Of a stretch of DNA of 64,000 nt, positions 16,958 through 25,908 are shown in pieces (the stretch's first letter is position 1; each line of letters begins with the position of its first letter). A model generated the notes under the pieces. It was given only the letters and a program-made list of their open reading frames with translations. It did no database searches and was not told where the DNA came from. This DNA comes from Bacteroidales bacterium UBA3297 (GTDB lineage Bacteria; Bacteroidota; Bacteroidia; Bacteroidales; Paludibacteraceae), in NCBI GenBank assembly GCA_002362105.1, contig DETD01000018.1, forward strand, positions 84,110-148,109, in the 5' to 3' direction. The translations under genes and the position numbers were made by a program.

Positions 16958-17953
16958 ATGGCACTATTCGAAAGCTACGAGCGTCGTATTGATCAGATCA
17001 ATGCAGCTCTCAACAAATATGGTATCAAGAGCATTGAAGAGGCAAAGGAAATTTGCGCAGCTAAGGGTCTCGATCCTTACAAGATGTGTGAAGACACCCA
17101 GAAGATCTGCTTCGAAAATGCAAAGTGGGCTTATGTTGTAGGTGCAGCCATCGCCATCAAGAAGGGCGTTAAGACTGCTGCCGATGCAGCTGAGGCAATC
17201 GGCGAAGGCCTTCAGGCATTCTGTATTCCAGGTTCAGTAGCAGACGACCGTAAGGTAGGTCTTGGCCATGGTAACCTGGCAGCCCGTCTTCTCCGCGAAG
17301 AGACTGAATGTTTCGCATTCTTGGCTGGTCACGAGTCATACGCTGCCGCAGAAGGCGCAATTAAGATTGCCGAAATGGCAAACAAGGTACGTAAAAAGCC
17401 GCTCCGCGTCATCCTTAACGGTTTGGGTAAGGACGCCGCTAAGATCATCTCTCGTATCAACGGCTTTACTTATGTACAGACCCAGTTCGACTACTACACT
17501 GGCAAGGTGAACATCCTTTCAGAGACCAAGTATTCTGACGGTGTTCGTGGTGGCGTTCGTTGCTACGGTGCTGACGATGTTCGCGAAGGTGTAGCAATCA
17601 TGCACATGGAAGGTGTTGATGTATCAATCACCGGTAACTCAACCAACCCTACCCGTTTCCAGCACCCAGTAGCTGGTACTTACAAGAAGGAATGTGTTGA
17701 GCAGGGCAAGAAGTACTTCTCAGTTGCATCAGGTGGTGGAACTGGCCGTACCCTTCACCCAGACAACATGGCTGCAGGTCCTGCAAGTTACGGTATGACC
17801 GACACTATGGGCCGTATGCACTCTGACGCCCAGTTCGCTGGTTCTTCATCAGTTCCTGCACACGTAGAAATGATGGGCTTCCTCGGCATGGGTAACAACC
17901 CAATGGTTGGTGCTTCGGTTGCAGTAGCTGTTGCAGTAGCTCAGGCTATGTAA
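16958..17953 (+). CDS. GGGtGRT family protein
   Basis: The protein is 331 residues. It contains the diagnostic ASGGGTGRTLHPDNMAAG segment that names the family, followed by MGRMHSDAQFAGSSSVPAHV. The N-terminal ~60 residues are helical with CAAKGLDPYKMCEDTQKIC. There is no signal or membrane segment apart from a small-residue-rich C-terminus (VGASVAVAVAVAQAM). The family's function is unknown to me. Its fixed pairing with a NifU-like scaffold suggests an Fe-S-dependent enzyme or a client of it. Very strong codon bias suggests high expression. Confidence 0.85.
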   Translation: MALFESYERRIDQINAALNKYGIKSIEEAKEICAAKGLDPYKMCEDTQKICFENAKWAYVVGAAIAIKKGVKTAADAAEAIGEGLQAFCIPGSVADDRKVGLGHGNLAARLLREETECFAFLAGHESYAAAEGAIKIAEMANKVRKKPLRVILNGLGKDAAKIISRINGFTYVQTQFDYYTGKVNILSETKYSDGVRGGVRCYGADDVREGVAIMHMEGVDVSITGNSTNPTRFQHPVAGTYKKECVEQGKKYFSVASGGGTGRTLHPDNMAAGPASYGMTDTMGRMHSDAQFAGSSSVPAHVEMMGFLGMGNNPMVGASVAVAVAVAQAM

Positions 17954-17980
17954 TCTGATTTAGCAGTAACGCTATTATAA

Positions 17981-18017
17981 AAAGCGTCTGGAACTCAAGT
18001 TCCAGACGCTTTCTTTT
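17981..18017 (+). terminator. Strong terminator after GGGtGRT
   Basis: A 15-bp perfect stem (17981-17995 with 17998-18012) is followed by TCTTTTTCTTT. Confidence 0.92.
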
Positions 18018-18057
18018 TCTTTCAAAACAAGCACTTGCAGGCTACTTTCCAATCACC

Positions 18058-18342
18058 TCACACTACATAGCGTTCTATTTTGGTAGACTCGACAAATTGA
18101 GCCTTAATCTCACTTAACAGCTTGAAGTTTTCCGTGTCAAGATGTGCCCTCTGCGCCTCTTCTGTCTCCCACTTTTCAAGCAGTAAGACCGTGTCAGGCT
18201 TATCTAATGGTAGGAAATACTCGTACTGAACATTACCGGGTTCGCCTTGGCAGCATTTGGCTATATGAGCTTTCCCTACTGCAGTAAGGAAATCGAGCAA
18301 TTTACCATCCTTACAATGGTAATAAACTATCATACTTAACAT
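18058..18342 (-). CDS. Antibiotic biosynthesis monooxygenase (ABM) domain protein, putative quinol monooxygenase
   Basis: This 94-residue single-domain protein has a ferredoxin-like fold. The first strand is MIVYYHCKDGK, the AHIAKCCQGEPGNVQYEYFL helix-strand carries the family E-x-G-n-xxY pattern, VLLLEKWETEEAQRAH is the usual WxxxxAxxxH block, and the end is a short strand. YgiN-like enzymes act on quinols or flavins without cofactor. The exact substrate is unknown. It lies 16 nt after the RRM gene on the same strand and may be co-transcribed. Confidence 0.85.
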   Translation of the reverse strand: MLSMIVYYHCKDGKLLDFLTAVGKAHIAKCCQGEPGNVQYEYFLPLDKPDTVLLLEKWETEEAQRAHLDTENFKLLSEIKAQFVESTKIERYVV

Positions 18343-18358
18343 ATTGCGTTCTCCTATA

Positions 18359-18592
18359 TCATGCTTCCTTTACAGTGATGTTTCGTCCACACAATTCGCG
18401 TCCGTTCAGGTCTTGTATAGACTTAACGGCATGCACATCGTTCTCGAACTCGACAAAAGCAAAGCCCTTTGGTTTGCCCGTCTTGCGGTCAACAACAATC
18501 TTTACCGAATCGGGAGCGCCATGCAGCGAGAACAATTCACACAACTCTGCCTCCTGGACAGAATAGTCGAGATTTCCAACAAAAAGTTTCAT
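18359..18592 (-). CDS. RNA-recognition-motif (RRM) RNA-binding protein
   Basis: This 77-residue protein consists of a single RRM. RNP2 is LFVGNL (residues 3-8) and RNP1 is KGFAFVEF (42-49), with the aromatic residues that stack on RNA. Bacteroidetes encode several such small RRM proteins that act as post-transcriptional regulators of global mRNA levels. A C-terminal basic or glycine-rich tail is absent, so this is a minimal form. Confidence 0.92.
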   Translation of the reverse strand: MKLFVGNLDYSVQEAELCELFSLHGAPDSVKIVVDRKTGKPKGFAFVEFENDVHAVKSIQDLNGRELCGRNITVKEA

Positions 18593-18674
18593 ATACCATC
18601 AATCTTTACAGATGGTAAAGGTAAGATAATTTGGGGAGTTGAACAAACACGACAAACAAGTCCATATATAAACA

Positions 18675-18710
18675 ACAAACGAACCTCGGTTTAAACCGAA
18701 GTTCGTTTGT
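18675..18710 (-). terminator. Terminator for the 926-residue exoprotein gene
   Basis: Stem arms 18675-18692 and 18693-18710 are nearly perfect (one C-A mismatch), and a TTGTTTAT tract follows on the minus strand. Confidence 0.7.
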
Positions 18711-18729
18711 ACCTTTTCTATTTAAGACA

Positions 18730-21510
18730 CTACTGAATTCTGATCTTTTTTGAATTTATAATATAAAATCCCTTTTCTAATTGTCTCTGTACATCAGAAA
18801 GTTTCACTTTTCTTTTGATGATATATCCTTCTATAGAATAAACATCTACTAATGGATCTATTAAAGACGATACATTATCTACACCTGTAGCTTCATCAAA
18901 AATGGCAGTCAACGAAACATTTCCATTCATTACGAATTCTCTCTCAGGAGTCGTTATGTCATCGTTCCAACGCACAAAGGTATAACCCGGAGCCGGCACT
19001 GCTTTAACAAAAGCAATATCACCACCTAAATACTCGCCCTCTCCAAACGTACTACCATAATTATCGTTAGAAGAAGACAGGACCATGTTGAAAGACTTTC
19101 GAGACAGAGAGACCTGCATATTCATAAAATGGCCTTCTATATCCGCATAAGAGTCCGCATTTTCATCATCCAAGACAATCTTCAAATAATTAGTGTTTAC
19201 TGGTAACTCGCAGCTTTCACTATAAAGTTCAGACATGCTTGGTTTCATCGAAGGACTTGGGATATTATTAGCATCGAAAAGTCCCGCAAATAAGCCTCCA
19301 TTTGCCTTCAACACAATTTTACCCAAATACTTTTTCAATTCAGCATCCGCATAACATTCTATAAAGGCATTGCAACCTTCACTCTGGATTATTTCTACAG
19401 AAGCCTGAAGGGTAAGGAATTTCTTTTGTTCTTTATTGTAAGAAAGTTTGGTCAAATCGACGACTAAAGAAGCACTTAAATGTCCTAATCCAACACTATC
19501 CATCTCCCATTCATCGTCATCAGCCAAATTGTCAGTCTTTCCTCCTATCTTTCCAAAAAACGCTGTTAATGAAGTATCGCCCAAGCATTTAAGGACACGT
19601 TTACTTGAGACAACACCATCACTCCACTTTTCAAAAACAGCATTGTCATTTGCTATCGCTTCTATTACGACGTTTTCACCTTCTTTATACCAACCCTTAC
19701 CTGCGACAGTTCCTAACGAATCATTATTAGATAGAACATCTACAAAGAAAGAGTCTGCAACAATGTATTCTTTTGAATATACGGCAGCAAAGTGATAAGA
19801 GTCTTTGTCACACACAACAGTTCTAGGATTATCGGTGTTTCCATCCTCCCAACGCACGAAAAACAAGCTATCAGTTTCCTTTGCCGTAAGTATTAACGTA
19901 TCACCATACTTGACGTCATAAATGCCCGACCATCTTGTTGAGTCTTCTATTCCTGTTCTCAAATTCAACACAATGAACATATTCGACACTGTAATAGAGT
20001 CGACAGCTCCGCTATCTTTCTCACAGTAAGAACCTCCTAAACTCACATGACTACTTTTTTTCACGAAGTAAGCGACAATAGTATCGTTTTCTGTTGCGAC
20101 ATCCAATGATTTATCTTTCAAAGACACCCATTTTTCTAGTCTATAACCAAATTTAGGGAATGCCTGCTTCATAATATCTTGTCCATACAAATAAGAACCA
20201 CTACCACTCACAGCACCCATAGTCGTATCAGCAGAGATAACAACCACACTAAAGGTCTCCGGGCTATCCTCCTTTTCAAAATATGCCACAAACTCATAAG
20301 AGCTATCACAATCCAAAGAATTTAAATAAATAGTTCTTGTCGAATCCGTCAAACCATTTTCCCAATGAGAGAAGAGGTAACCAGGTTTTCGGTCTGCTGT
20401 TAAATAGAGAACAGAATCTTTTACAAATTCCGGTTTGAATGACTTTTTCACCGATCTACCTCCAGCGTTGCCCCTTACACTTCCCATAACAGAATCATTC
20501 GGCACAAAAGTATGAGGCTTCAATCTATCATTGTTCATATACACATACAAGGTATCATTCCCTTCTTTACTCCAAGGTCTTGAATCTCCAATATAACCAT
20601 CACTCCATCTAACATCAAAACACTTCATCCCCTTACAAGCTTCAAGAACTGTACTATCTTTATAATATCCAGTACCATAGACTGAAATAGAATTAGAATC
20701 TCCACTTTTTACGACAATATTTCCTTTATATGCTTTGAAATTTGCACATGCAGGTGTTTTAGGATTTTCCGACATATAAAAACCTTCATATTGAGAACTA
20801 CTAACTTGCGAGCCTGTCCACTTGTCAAAATAATATCCAGTTTTCGGTTTTACACTGACATTCACTTTTTCGCCCACATAATACGACCCCGGGATGAAGC
20901 TAACAGTCCCCATTGTCGTATCCGCAGAATAAACACTTTCTGGTGCAAATTCATACGTTTCTCCAACCAACATTTTAAAAGTCAAGTCATTTATCCATAA
21001 AGTGTCTGATTTTGATTCATTTTGGAAATAAAACGTGTAATACGCATCTCCTTCTTTTTGAATTTTTTCTAGTTTACCTACATTTAAAGGATAATTTTTT
21101 TGTTGGAAGGAACCCATATAACCACAACAATAATAGTCCTCCAAAAGGTATCCTTGTTTATGAGTTACACTTTTATCTTTCAGAGACTCTTCTGCATATG
21201 CATATACATCAGCATAAGCAAAATCCATTGTAGTGTTATCGATTGAATCCTTTAGAAGAACAATCTGCATCGTAGCAACCGAACTGGAATCATTGTCCAT
21301 ATCACGAACCAATCCGAATTTGTTACCTTTTCTAACAACATGGCCATTGCTAGTTTTCAATTCTATACCTTCTCCTTCCAAATTTTCAAGTAGGTTTGTA
21401 TCCCATGCGAAATTCTGATTGTAAGGTCTTATTGATACTTTTTCATTTGCCCCAAATACGCAAGAAGCGAAAGAGCACAACATAGTTAATAAAAGGTAAG
21501 ATCTTTTCAT
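18730..21510 (-). CDS. Large secreted protein with InlB-type B-repeats, probable type IX cargo
   Basis: The protein is 926 residues with a signal peptide (LLLTMLCSFASCVFGA). Residues ~20-190 form an N-terminal domain resembling DUF4465-like lectin or jelly-roll regions. From ~190 on, at least seven ~65-75-residue repeats share 'D-x-x-G-x-V-x-G-x-G-x-Y-x-x-G-x-x-V' and 'GYxFxxWxDG' blocks, for example YVGEKVNVSVKPKTGYYFDK and GYRLEKWV, typical of Listeria/Bacteroides B-repeats. The last ~45 residues (VDVYSIEGYIIKRK to GFYIINSKKIRIQ) look like a type IX sorting domain. It is predicted to be on the surface or released. Codon use is AT-richer than in neighbouring genes. Confidence 0.8.
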   Translation of the reverse strand: MKRSYLLLTMLCSFASCVFGANEKVSIRPYNQNFAWDTNLLENLEGEGIELKTSNGHVVRKGNKFGLVRDMDNDSSSVATMQIVLLKDSIDNTTMDFAYADVYAYAEESLKDKSVTHKQGYLLEDYYCCGYMGSFQQKNYPLNVGKLEKIQKEGDAYYTFYFQNESKSDTLWINDLTFKMLVGETYEFAPESVYSADTTMGTVSFIPGSYYVGEKVNVSVKPKTGYYFDKWTGSQVSSSQYEGFYMSENPKTPACANFKAYKGNIVVKSGDSNSISVYGTGYYKDSTVLEACKGMKCFDVRWSDGYIGDSRPWSKEGNDTLYVYMNNDRLKPHTFVPNDSVMGSVRGNAGGRSVKKSFKPEFVKDSVLYLTADRKPGYLFSHWENGLTDSTRTIYLNSLDCDSSYEFVAYFEKEDSPETFSVVVISADTTMGAVSGSGSYLYGQDIMKQAFPKFGYRLEKWVSLKDKSLDVATENDTIVAYFVKKSSHVSLGGSYCEKDSGAVDSITVSNMFIVLNLRTGIEDSTRWSGIYDVKYGDTLILTAKETDSLFFVRWEDGNTDNPRTVVCDKDSYHFAAVYSKEYIVADSFFVDVLSNNDSLGTVAGKGWYKEGENVVIEAIANDNAVFEKWSDGVVSSKRVLKCLGDTSLTAFFGKIGGKTDNLADDDEWEMDSVGLGHLSASLVVDLTKLSYNKEQKKFLTLQASVEIIQSEGCNAFIECYADAELKKYLGKIVLKANGGLFAGLFDANNIPSPSMKPSMSELYSESCELPVNTNYLKIVLDDENADSYADIEGHFMNMQVSLSRKSFNMVLSSSNDNYGSTFGEGEYLGGDIAFVKAVPAPGYTFVRWNDDITTPEREFVMNGNVSLTAIFDEATGVDNVSSLIDPLVDVYSIEGYIIKRKVKLSDVQRQLEKGFYIINSKKIRIQ

Positions 21511-21874
21511 ACTTTAACAGTTTATTTGAGACGGGTTCTAAAAAGGAATTAGAGCAATAGACTGTAAGAACCCGCATTGACAGGCTATCACAATCCCAAT
21601 CATAAATTTATTTCATTTCGTCCATTTTACCCCCCCATTTTATGTTTTACAGCATAAAAATTACCCTATTTTTCAATTAACTCATCTCACATTTCGCCTT
21701 TTCAAAAAGCAAACCATCCTTATAACCAAAAAGATAAACCGAATAAACAGTTAAAACAGAGCAAGTAAAAAAGCTGAACGACCATTAATAAAAATTAACA
21801 GACTTTTCACAATAACAAAAACATACAGTCCTTCCACTTCCTTTGCTCGACCTTTTTCAAAGGAATTTGAATTA

Positions 21875-22060
21875 AGGGGAAGAATGGGTGGTCGCCCGAA
21901 AGTAAACTCAAAAAGTATTGAATTGGCCTTGAAGATGTACGAAGATAAGACGTGTTCTGTATCTGAAATTTTGAAGGTTACAGGCATCAGCAAGGTGACT
22001 TTATACAAGTATATAATGCATTCTTGGGAATATAGTTTGCGAACTGACCATAATGCCTAA
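21875..22060 (+). pseudogene. C-terminal fragment of a serine recombinase (resolvase/invertase)
   Basis: A plus-strand frame reads RGRMGGRPKVNSKSIELA, then KMYEDKTCSVSEILKVTG, then ISKVTLYKYI. RGRxGGRP followed by a helix-turn-helix ending in SxxTLYxYI is the DNA-binding tail of Hin/Tn3-type recombinases. The catalytic serine domain upstream is missing, and the frame upstream of 21875 is unrelated. A minus-strand fragment (about 22016-22190, with KIVPIGYFKNDGHLSWIH) directly abuts it and may be a second piece of the same decayed element. The remainder of 21511-22280 is AT-rich with no other recognisable feature. Confidence 0.7.
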
Positions 22061-22279
22061 TGTTGTAAGATTCATAGCGATGAATCCATGACAAATGACC
22101 ATCATTTTTAAAGTAACCGATAGGAACAATTTTAGTGTTTTCAGATTCGACAGATGGTCTTGACGGCAAAGAGTACTTTACGATCTCCACATTTAGAGAG
22201 AAAATTTAGTTACCCTTCAGTTATATATTTCCACTGCCTATCAGCCAAGACACAGGTTAAGAATATTAAAGAAAAAAGT

Positions 22280-22287
22280 TATCTTTG
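22280..22287 (+). promoter_or_regulatory. -7 element (TATCTTTG) of the AraC regulator gene
   Basis: A perfect TAnnTTTG lies only 9 nt before the ATG at 22297, so the predicted mRNA would have almost no 5' untranslated region. Confidence 0.6.
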
Positions 22288-22296
22288 CAAATAGCC

Positions 22297-23100
22297 ATGA
22301 AGAACGAAATCATCATATCGGACAACCTCGGCCAAGTGTCAGAAATGCAACACAACGGCTACATCACCCACGCCTATTGCTCTTGCGGGTCGTGCGAATT
22401 TTCAATGGACGGCCGTCTGTTCCTATTCGGCAAAGGCGATTGTCTGATTGTCCCTCACCAAGACGTAGCGTTTGAACTAGGAAAGAAAAGCACCGATTTT
22501 GCCGTAGAAGTCATCTACGTATCGTTTGAGTTCACACAGGTGGCCACACCACAGAGCAATTACGGCACACGGGGTCACCTCGCCCTGTTCGAAAATCCGG
22601 TAATGCGCCTTAACCCGGAACAGCAACAAGTCCGCGCCCTCAATTTCGACTACATCCGGCACCGTCTCGCCATAGCCACGCACCACTTCCACCGTGAGGC
22701 AATGATCAATGCCGTGCAATGTATGATTATCGACTTCTTCGACTTCCACGTCGATCTGTATGGCGATGCGCAGGTCAACAGCCAGAACGGGCATCTGATG
22801 CAAGATTTTTTAAGGCTTTTGGAAGACGGCGAATACCGGCAGCACCGCGAAGTGGGCTGGTTTGCCGAACAACTCTTCGTCACGCCTAAATATTTGTCGG
22901 AAGTGAGCAAGAAGGTCAGCGGACAGGCGGCCATCTATTGGATTACCCGCTACACCGCACTCGACATTGCCCGGCAACTCCGAACAACCAACCTTAGCAT
23001 TGAACAACTTTCCGAACAATACGGTTTTGCCAACACAAGCTACTTTACCCGCTATGTACAGAAAAATTTGGGTGCACCACCCAGCAGTTTCAGGGAATAA
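22297..23100 (+). CDS. AraC family transcriptional regulator
   Basis: The protein is 267 residues starting at MKNEIIISDNLGQVSEMQ. A frame-extending TTG at 22285 overlaps the promoter box and is rejected. The N-terminal half is a cupin-like sensor. The C-terminal ~100 residues hold the two helix-turn-helix motifs: WFAEQLFVTPKYLSEVSKK and, in the second, LSEQYGFANTSYFTRYVQK followed by GAPPSSFRE, the AraC signature. The adjacent downstream genes on the same strand encode redox enzymes, which makes them its probable targets. Confidence 0.9.
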   Translation: MKNEIIISDNLGQVSEMQHNGYITHAYCSCGSCEFSMDGRLFLFGKGDCLIVPHQDVAFELGKKSTDFAVEVIYVSFEFTQVATPQSNYGTRGHLALFENPVMRLNPEQQQVRALNFDYIRHRLAIATHHFHREAMINAVQCMIIDFFDFHVDLYGDAQVNSQNGHLMQDFLRLLEDGEYRQHREVGWFAEQLFVTPKYLSEVSKKVSGQAAIYWITRYTALDIARQLRTTNLSIEQLSEQYGFANTSYFTRYVQKNLGAPPSSFRE

Positions 23101-23203
23101 CGTCCCTTTAAGAAAAATGTGAACAAATCACGGAATTTTGCATAACAACGTACTGAGCAGTCTGCTGTAATTTAGCACCAGAAAAAAACAAGATAATTTT
23201 ACC

Positions 23204-24064
23204 ATGCTAAACATCAGACTTAATAACGGAGTGGAAATGCCACTTGAAGGTTTCGGTGTATTCCAAGTGTCAGACCCAGCACAATGCAAGCTGGCTGTAT
23301 TAGACGCCATAGGCGCAGGCTACCGGCTTATTGACACGGCAGCCATCTATATGAACGAGGATGCGGTAGGCGAAGCCGTAAAGGAAGCCATTACAACCGG
23401 ACTTGTAAAACGCGAGGACTTGTTCATCACCAGCAAACTCTGGGTGTCGGACTTCGGTTACGAGAATGCGAAACGCGGATTCCAACGCTCGTTAGACAAA
23501 CTCGGGTTCGACTACATCGACCTCTACCTGCTCCACCAGCCTTTCGGCGATGTATATGGTGCATGGCTGGCACTGGAAGAGCTATATAACAACGGGCTGA
23601 TCAGAGCTATTGGGGTTTCGAACTTCTACCCGGGGAAATTTACCGAGTTTGCCGAAATAGTAGACACTAAACCAATGGTGAACCAGATTGAGCTCCACCC
23701 CTTCTTCTCACAGTACGAGGCCATAAAGAACATGAAGAGATATGGTTGCCACCCACAGGCATGGGGACCGCTGGCAGAAGGCAATCACGGAATTTTCAGC
23801 CACCCTGTTTTGAGCCTGATTGGTAAAAACCACAACAAGAGCGCAGCACAAATCGCTTTAAAATGGAACGTACAACGGGGTGTCAGCATTTTACCCAAAA
23901 GCGTACACAAAGAACGAATGGAACAGAACATAGACATTTGGGATTTTGAACTGACGGAAAACGAGATAAAACAAATTGACGCACTCGACCTTGGCCACAG
24001 TGAGATAGTTGACCACAACAGCCCCGACTTAGTGCGCTACCTTCTGTCGGCAAGGGTTAATTAA
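23204..24064 (+). CDS. Aldo/keto reductase
   Basis: This 286-residue NADPH-dependent (beta/alpha)8 reductase carries the catalytic tetrad: Asp in RLIDTAAIY, Tyr in the same block (AAIYMNE), Lys in FITSKLWVSD and His in YLLHQPFGD. GVSNFYPGK and SILPKSVHKERM are the cofactor-binding loops. Length and motifs match the AKR5-like group (2,5-diketo-gluconate reductase type). Substrate unknown. First enzyme gene after the AraC regulator, followed 11 nt later by the CMD-cupin gene. Confidence 0.92.
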   Translation: MLNIRLNNGVEMPLEGFGVFQVSDPAQCKLAVLDAIGAGYRLIDTAAIYMNEDAVGEAVKEAITTGLVKREDLFITSKLWVSDFGYENAKRGFQRSLDKLGFDYIDLYLLHQPFGDVYGAWLALEELYNNGLIRAIGVSNFYPGKFTEFAEIVDTKPMVNQIELHPFFSQYEAIKNMKRYGCHPQAWGPLAEGNHGIFSHPVLSLIGKNHNKSAAQIALKWNVQRGVSILPKSVHKERMEQNIDIWDFELTENEIKQIDALDLGHSEIVDHNSPDLVRYLLSARVN

Positions 24065-24075
24065 AGGATACGAAT

Positions 24076-25209
24076 ATGAACAAATTACTATTATTAATTG
24101 CGCTGACGCTGTCGGTGGCGTCTTGCAACGGGCATAAAGAAAGCCAAGTTAAGAAAGAAATCGAGAAAGAAATGAATACACTTACATTCAACGAAAAACA
24201 AGCCTCATGCATGTCGGCTATCGCCTGCAGCGAAGCCAGCGGTGACCAGCTGTCGCTTTACGACGCAATTAATGCCGGGCTCGATGCCGGGCTTACAGTC
24301 AGTCAGATAAAGGAAGCCCTTTCACAACTGTACGCCTACACCGGTTTTCCACGAAGCCTGAACGCCCTCGGCACCCTGCAAAAGGTGCTGGCCGAGCGGA
24401 AGAAGCCCTTTGAGGCGGGCCAGGAAGCTACCCCTCTGCCTAAAGGCTACGACGCGCTGAAACAAGGAACCGACATCCAGACAAGACTATCTGGCCAACC
24501 GTTCAATTACGACTTCTGTCCGGCCGAAGACTATTACCTGAAAGCGCACCTTTTCGGTGACATTTTCGCCCGCGACATCCTCAGCCACGCCGACCGGGAG
24601 TTGGTGACCGTCAGCGCCCTCTCGGCCATGGAAGGTGTTGAACCCCAACTGAAAGCGCACGTCAAAGGAGCGCGCAACATGGGGGTTACCGACGAGCAGT
24701 TGCTACAGATACCAGTCGCACTGGCCGCTAACGGTTGTAAAGCAGCCTCTTCCAGAGTTTTAAAGGCTGTCAACGAAGCGCTCGACACAACTGCGACCGT
24801 ACGCAGCCAAGACGACCAAGTTGACCTGAAATCGTATTGGCGCCGTGGTGTGCCCAACGACGCATACGCACAATACTTCACAGGAAGAAGCTACGTATCG
24901 CCTTACGGCGAGAGCATCACCAATGTAACCTTCGAACCCGGTTGCCGCAACAACTGGCACATACACCACGGAGCAGTCCAGGTTCTGGTCTGCGTATACG
25001 GACACGGCTGGTACCAGGAATGGGGCAAACCGGCAGTGGAACTGCGCGAAGGCGTTGTAATAGAAGTACCGGAAGGCGTAAAACACTGGCACGGAGCAGC
25101 CAAGGGCTCGTGGATGCAGCACCTTACCTACCACAAGAACCTGCAGGAAGAAACCAGCAACGAGTGGCTGGAGCCTGTGAGCGAAGAAGCCTACAACAAG
25201 GTTCGATGA
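24076..25209 (+). CDS. Carboxymuconolactone decarboxylase-like domains fused to a cupin, lipoprotein
   Basis: The protein is 377 residues with a lipoprotein signal (LIALTLSVASCNGHKES). Residues ~35-115 and ~150-235 are two CMD/AhpD-like helical domains (AIACSEASGD, SALSAMEGVEPQLKAHVKGA). These lack an AhpD CxxC pair. Residues ~255-370 are a cupin with WHIHHGAVQVLVCVYGHGWY and PEGVKHWHGA, giving the metal-binding histidines. The chain therefore joins a decarboxylase-type fold and a metal cupin, with export to the periplasm. It lies between an aldo/keto reductase and a flavodoxin, suggesting a redox or detoxification role for the group. Confidence 0.88.
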   Translation: MNKLLLLIALTLSVASCNGHKESQVKKEIEKEMNTLTFNEKQASCMSAIACSEASGDQLSLYDAINAGLDAGLTVSQIKEALSQLYAYTGFPRSLNALGTLQKVLAERKKPFEAGQEATPLPKGYDALKQGTDIQTRLSGQPFNYDFCPAEDYYLKAHLFGDIFARDILSHADRELVTVSALSAMEGVEPQLKAHVKGARNMGVTDEQLLQIPVALAANGCKAASSRVLKAVNEALDTTATVRSQDDQVDLKSYWRRGVPNDAYAQYFTGRSYVSPYGESITNVTFEPGCRNNWHIHHGAVQVLVCVYGHGWYQEWGKPAVELREGVVIEVPEGVKHWHGAAKGSWMQHLTYHKNLQEETSNEWLEPVSEEAYNKVR

Positions 25210-25249
25210 ACCTAATGATATCCAAACACATTTTCAAGAAACCAGCATC

Positions 25250-25855
25250 ATGAAAACAAACAGATTTAAAACCCTACTTCTCGGCATCTCGGCCCTCTTT
25301 GTAGGTACCGGGTGCAACAGCCAAGAAGTAAAAAAGCACGACAATATGAGCAAATCGATCGTTATTTTCTTTTCCCACGCAGGCGAAAACTACAGTGTGG
25401 GCAACATAAAAGTCGGAAACACTAAAATAGTAGCCGACTACATCTCCGAAATTACCGGAGCCGGGCAATTTGAAATCGTCACCCACAAGTACGACGGCAT
25501 GGCCTATACCCCACTCACCCAGCTGGCCCAAAAGGAAGCGAACGACAAAGAGTTGCCTGCCTACGAAGGCAAAGCGCCAGACTTGTCGGAATACGACACC
25601 GTGTTTATTGGCGGACCTGTCTGGTGGGGCACCTACCCGCAAGTAATGTTCACACTCTTTAAAGACATCAACCTCGACGGAAAGACCATCTTTCCTTTCA
25701 CCACACACGAAGGGAGCGGATTGGCCAACTGCGTAAGCGACGTAAAAAAAGCGTTTCCGAAAGCCAGCGTACAAAACGGATTTTCTATTTACGGCCACGA
25801 GGTCCGCAGCGAAAAGGCTAAAGTTGTGAACTGGCTGAAACAGATTGGATTTTAA
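25250..25855 (+). CDS. Flavodoxin-like lipoprotein
   Basis: The protein is 201 residues. The lipoprotein signal is LLLGISALFVGTGCNS. The flavodoxin fold starts at KSIVIFFSHAGENYSVGN, where a phosphate-binding loop in the first strand is replaced by a SHAGENYSVG form, as in the flavodoxin_4 family. TVFIGGPVWWGTYP and FPFTTHEGSGL bind the isoalloxazine. It is probably an FMN-dependent reductase, possibly exported. The start at 25250 overlaps nothing, and a downstream ATG (MSKSIVIFF, 25346) would give a cytosolic form, which is a real alternative. Confidence 0.85.
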   Translation: MKTNRFKTLLLGISALFVGTGCNSQEVKKHDNMSKSIVIFFSHAGENYSVGNIKVGNTKIVADYISEITGAGQFEIVTHKYDGMAYTPLTQLAQKEANDKELPAYEGKAPDLSEYDTVFIGGPVWWGTYPQVMFTLFKDINLDGKTIFPFTTHEGSGLANCVSDVKKAFPKASVQNGFSIYGHEVRSEKAKVVNWLKQIGF

Positions 25856-25908
25856 ACCACACAACCCGTCCAAGGGCTGTAGGTCCACGAAAGAGCAGCC
25901 CAAAGCGA

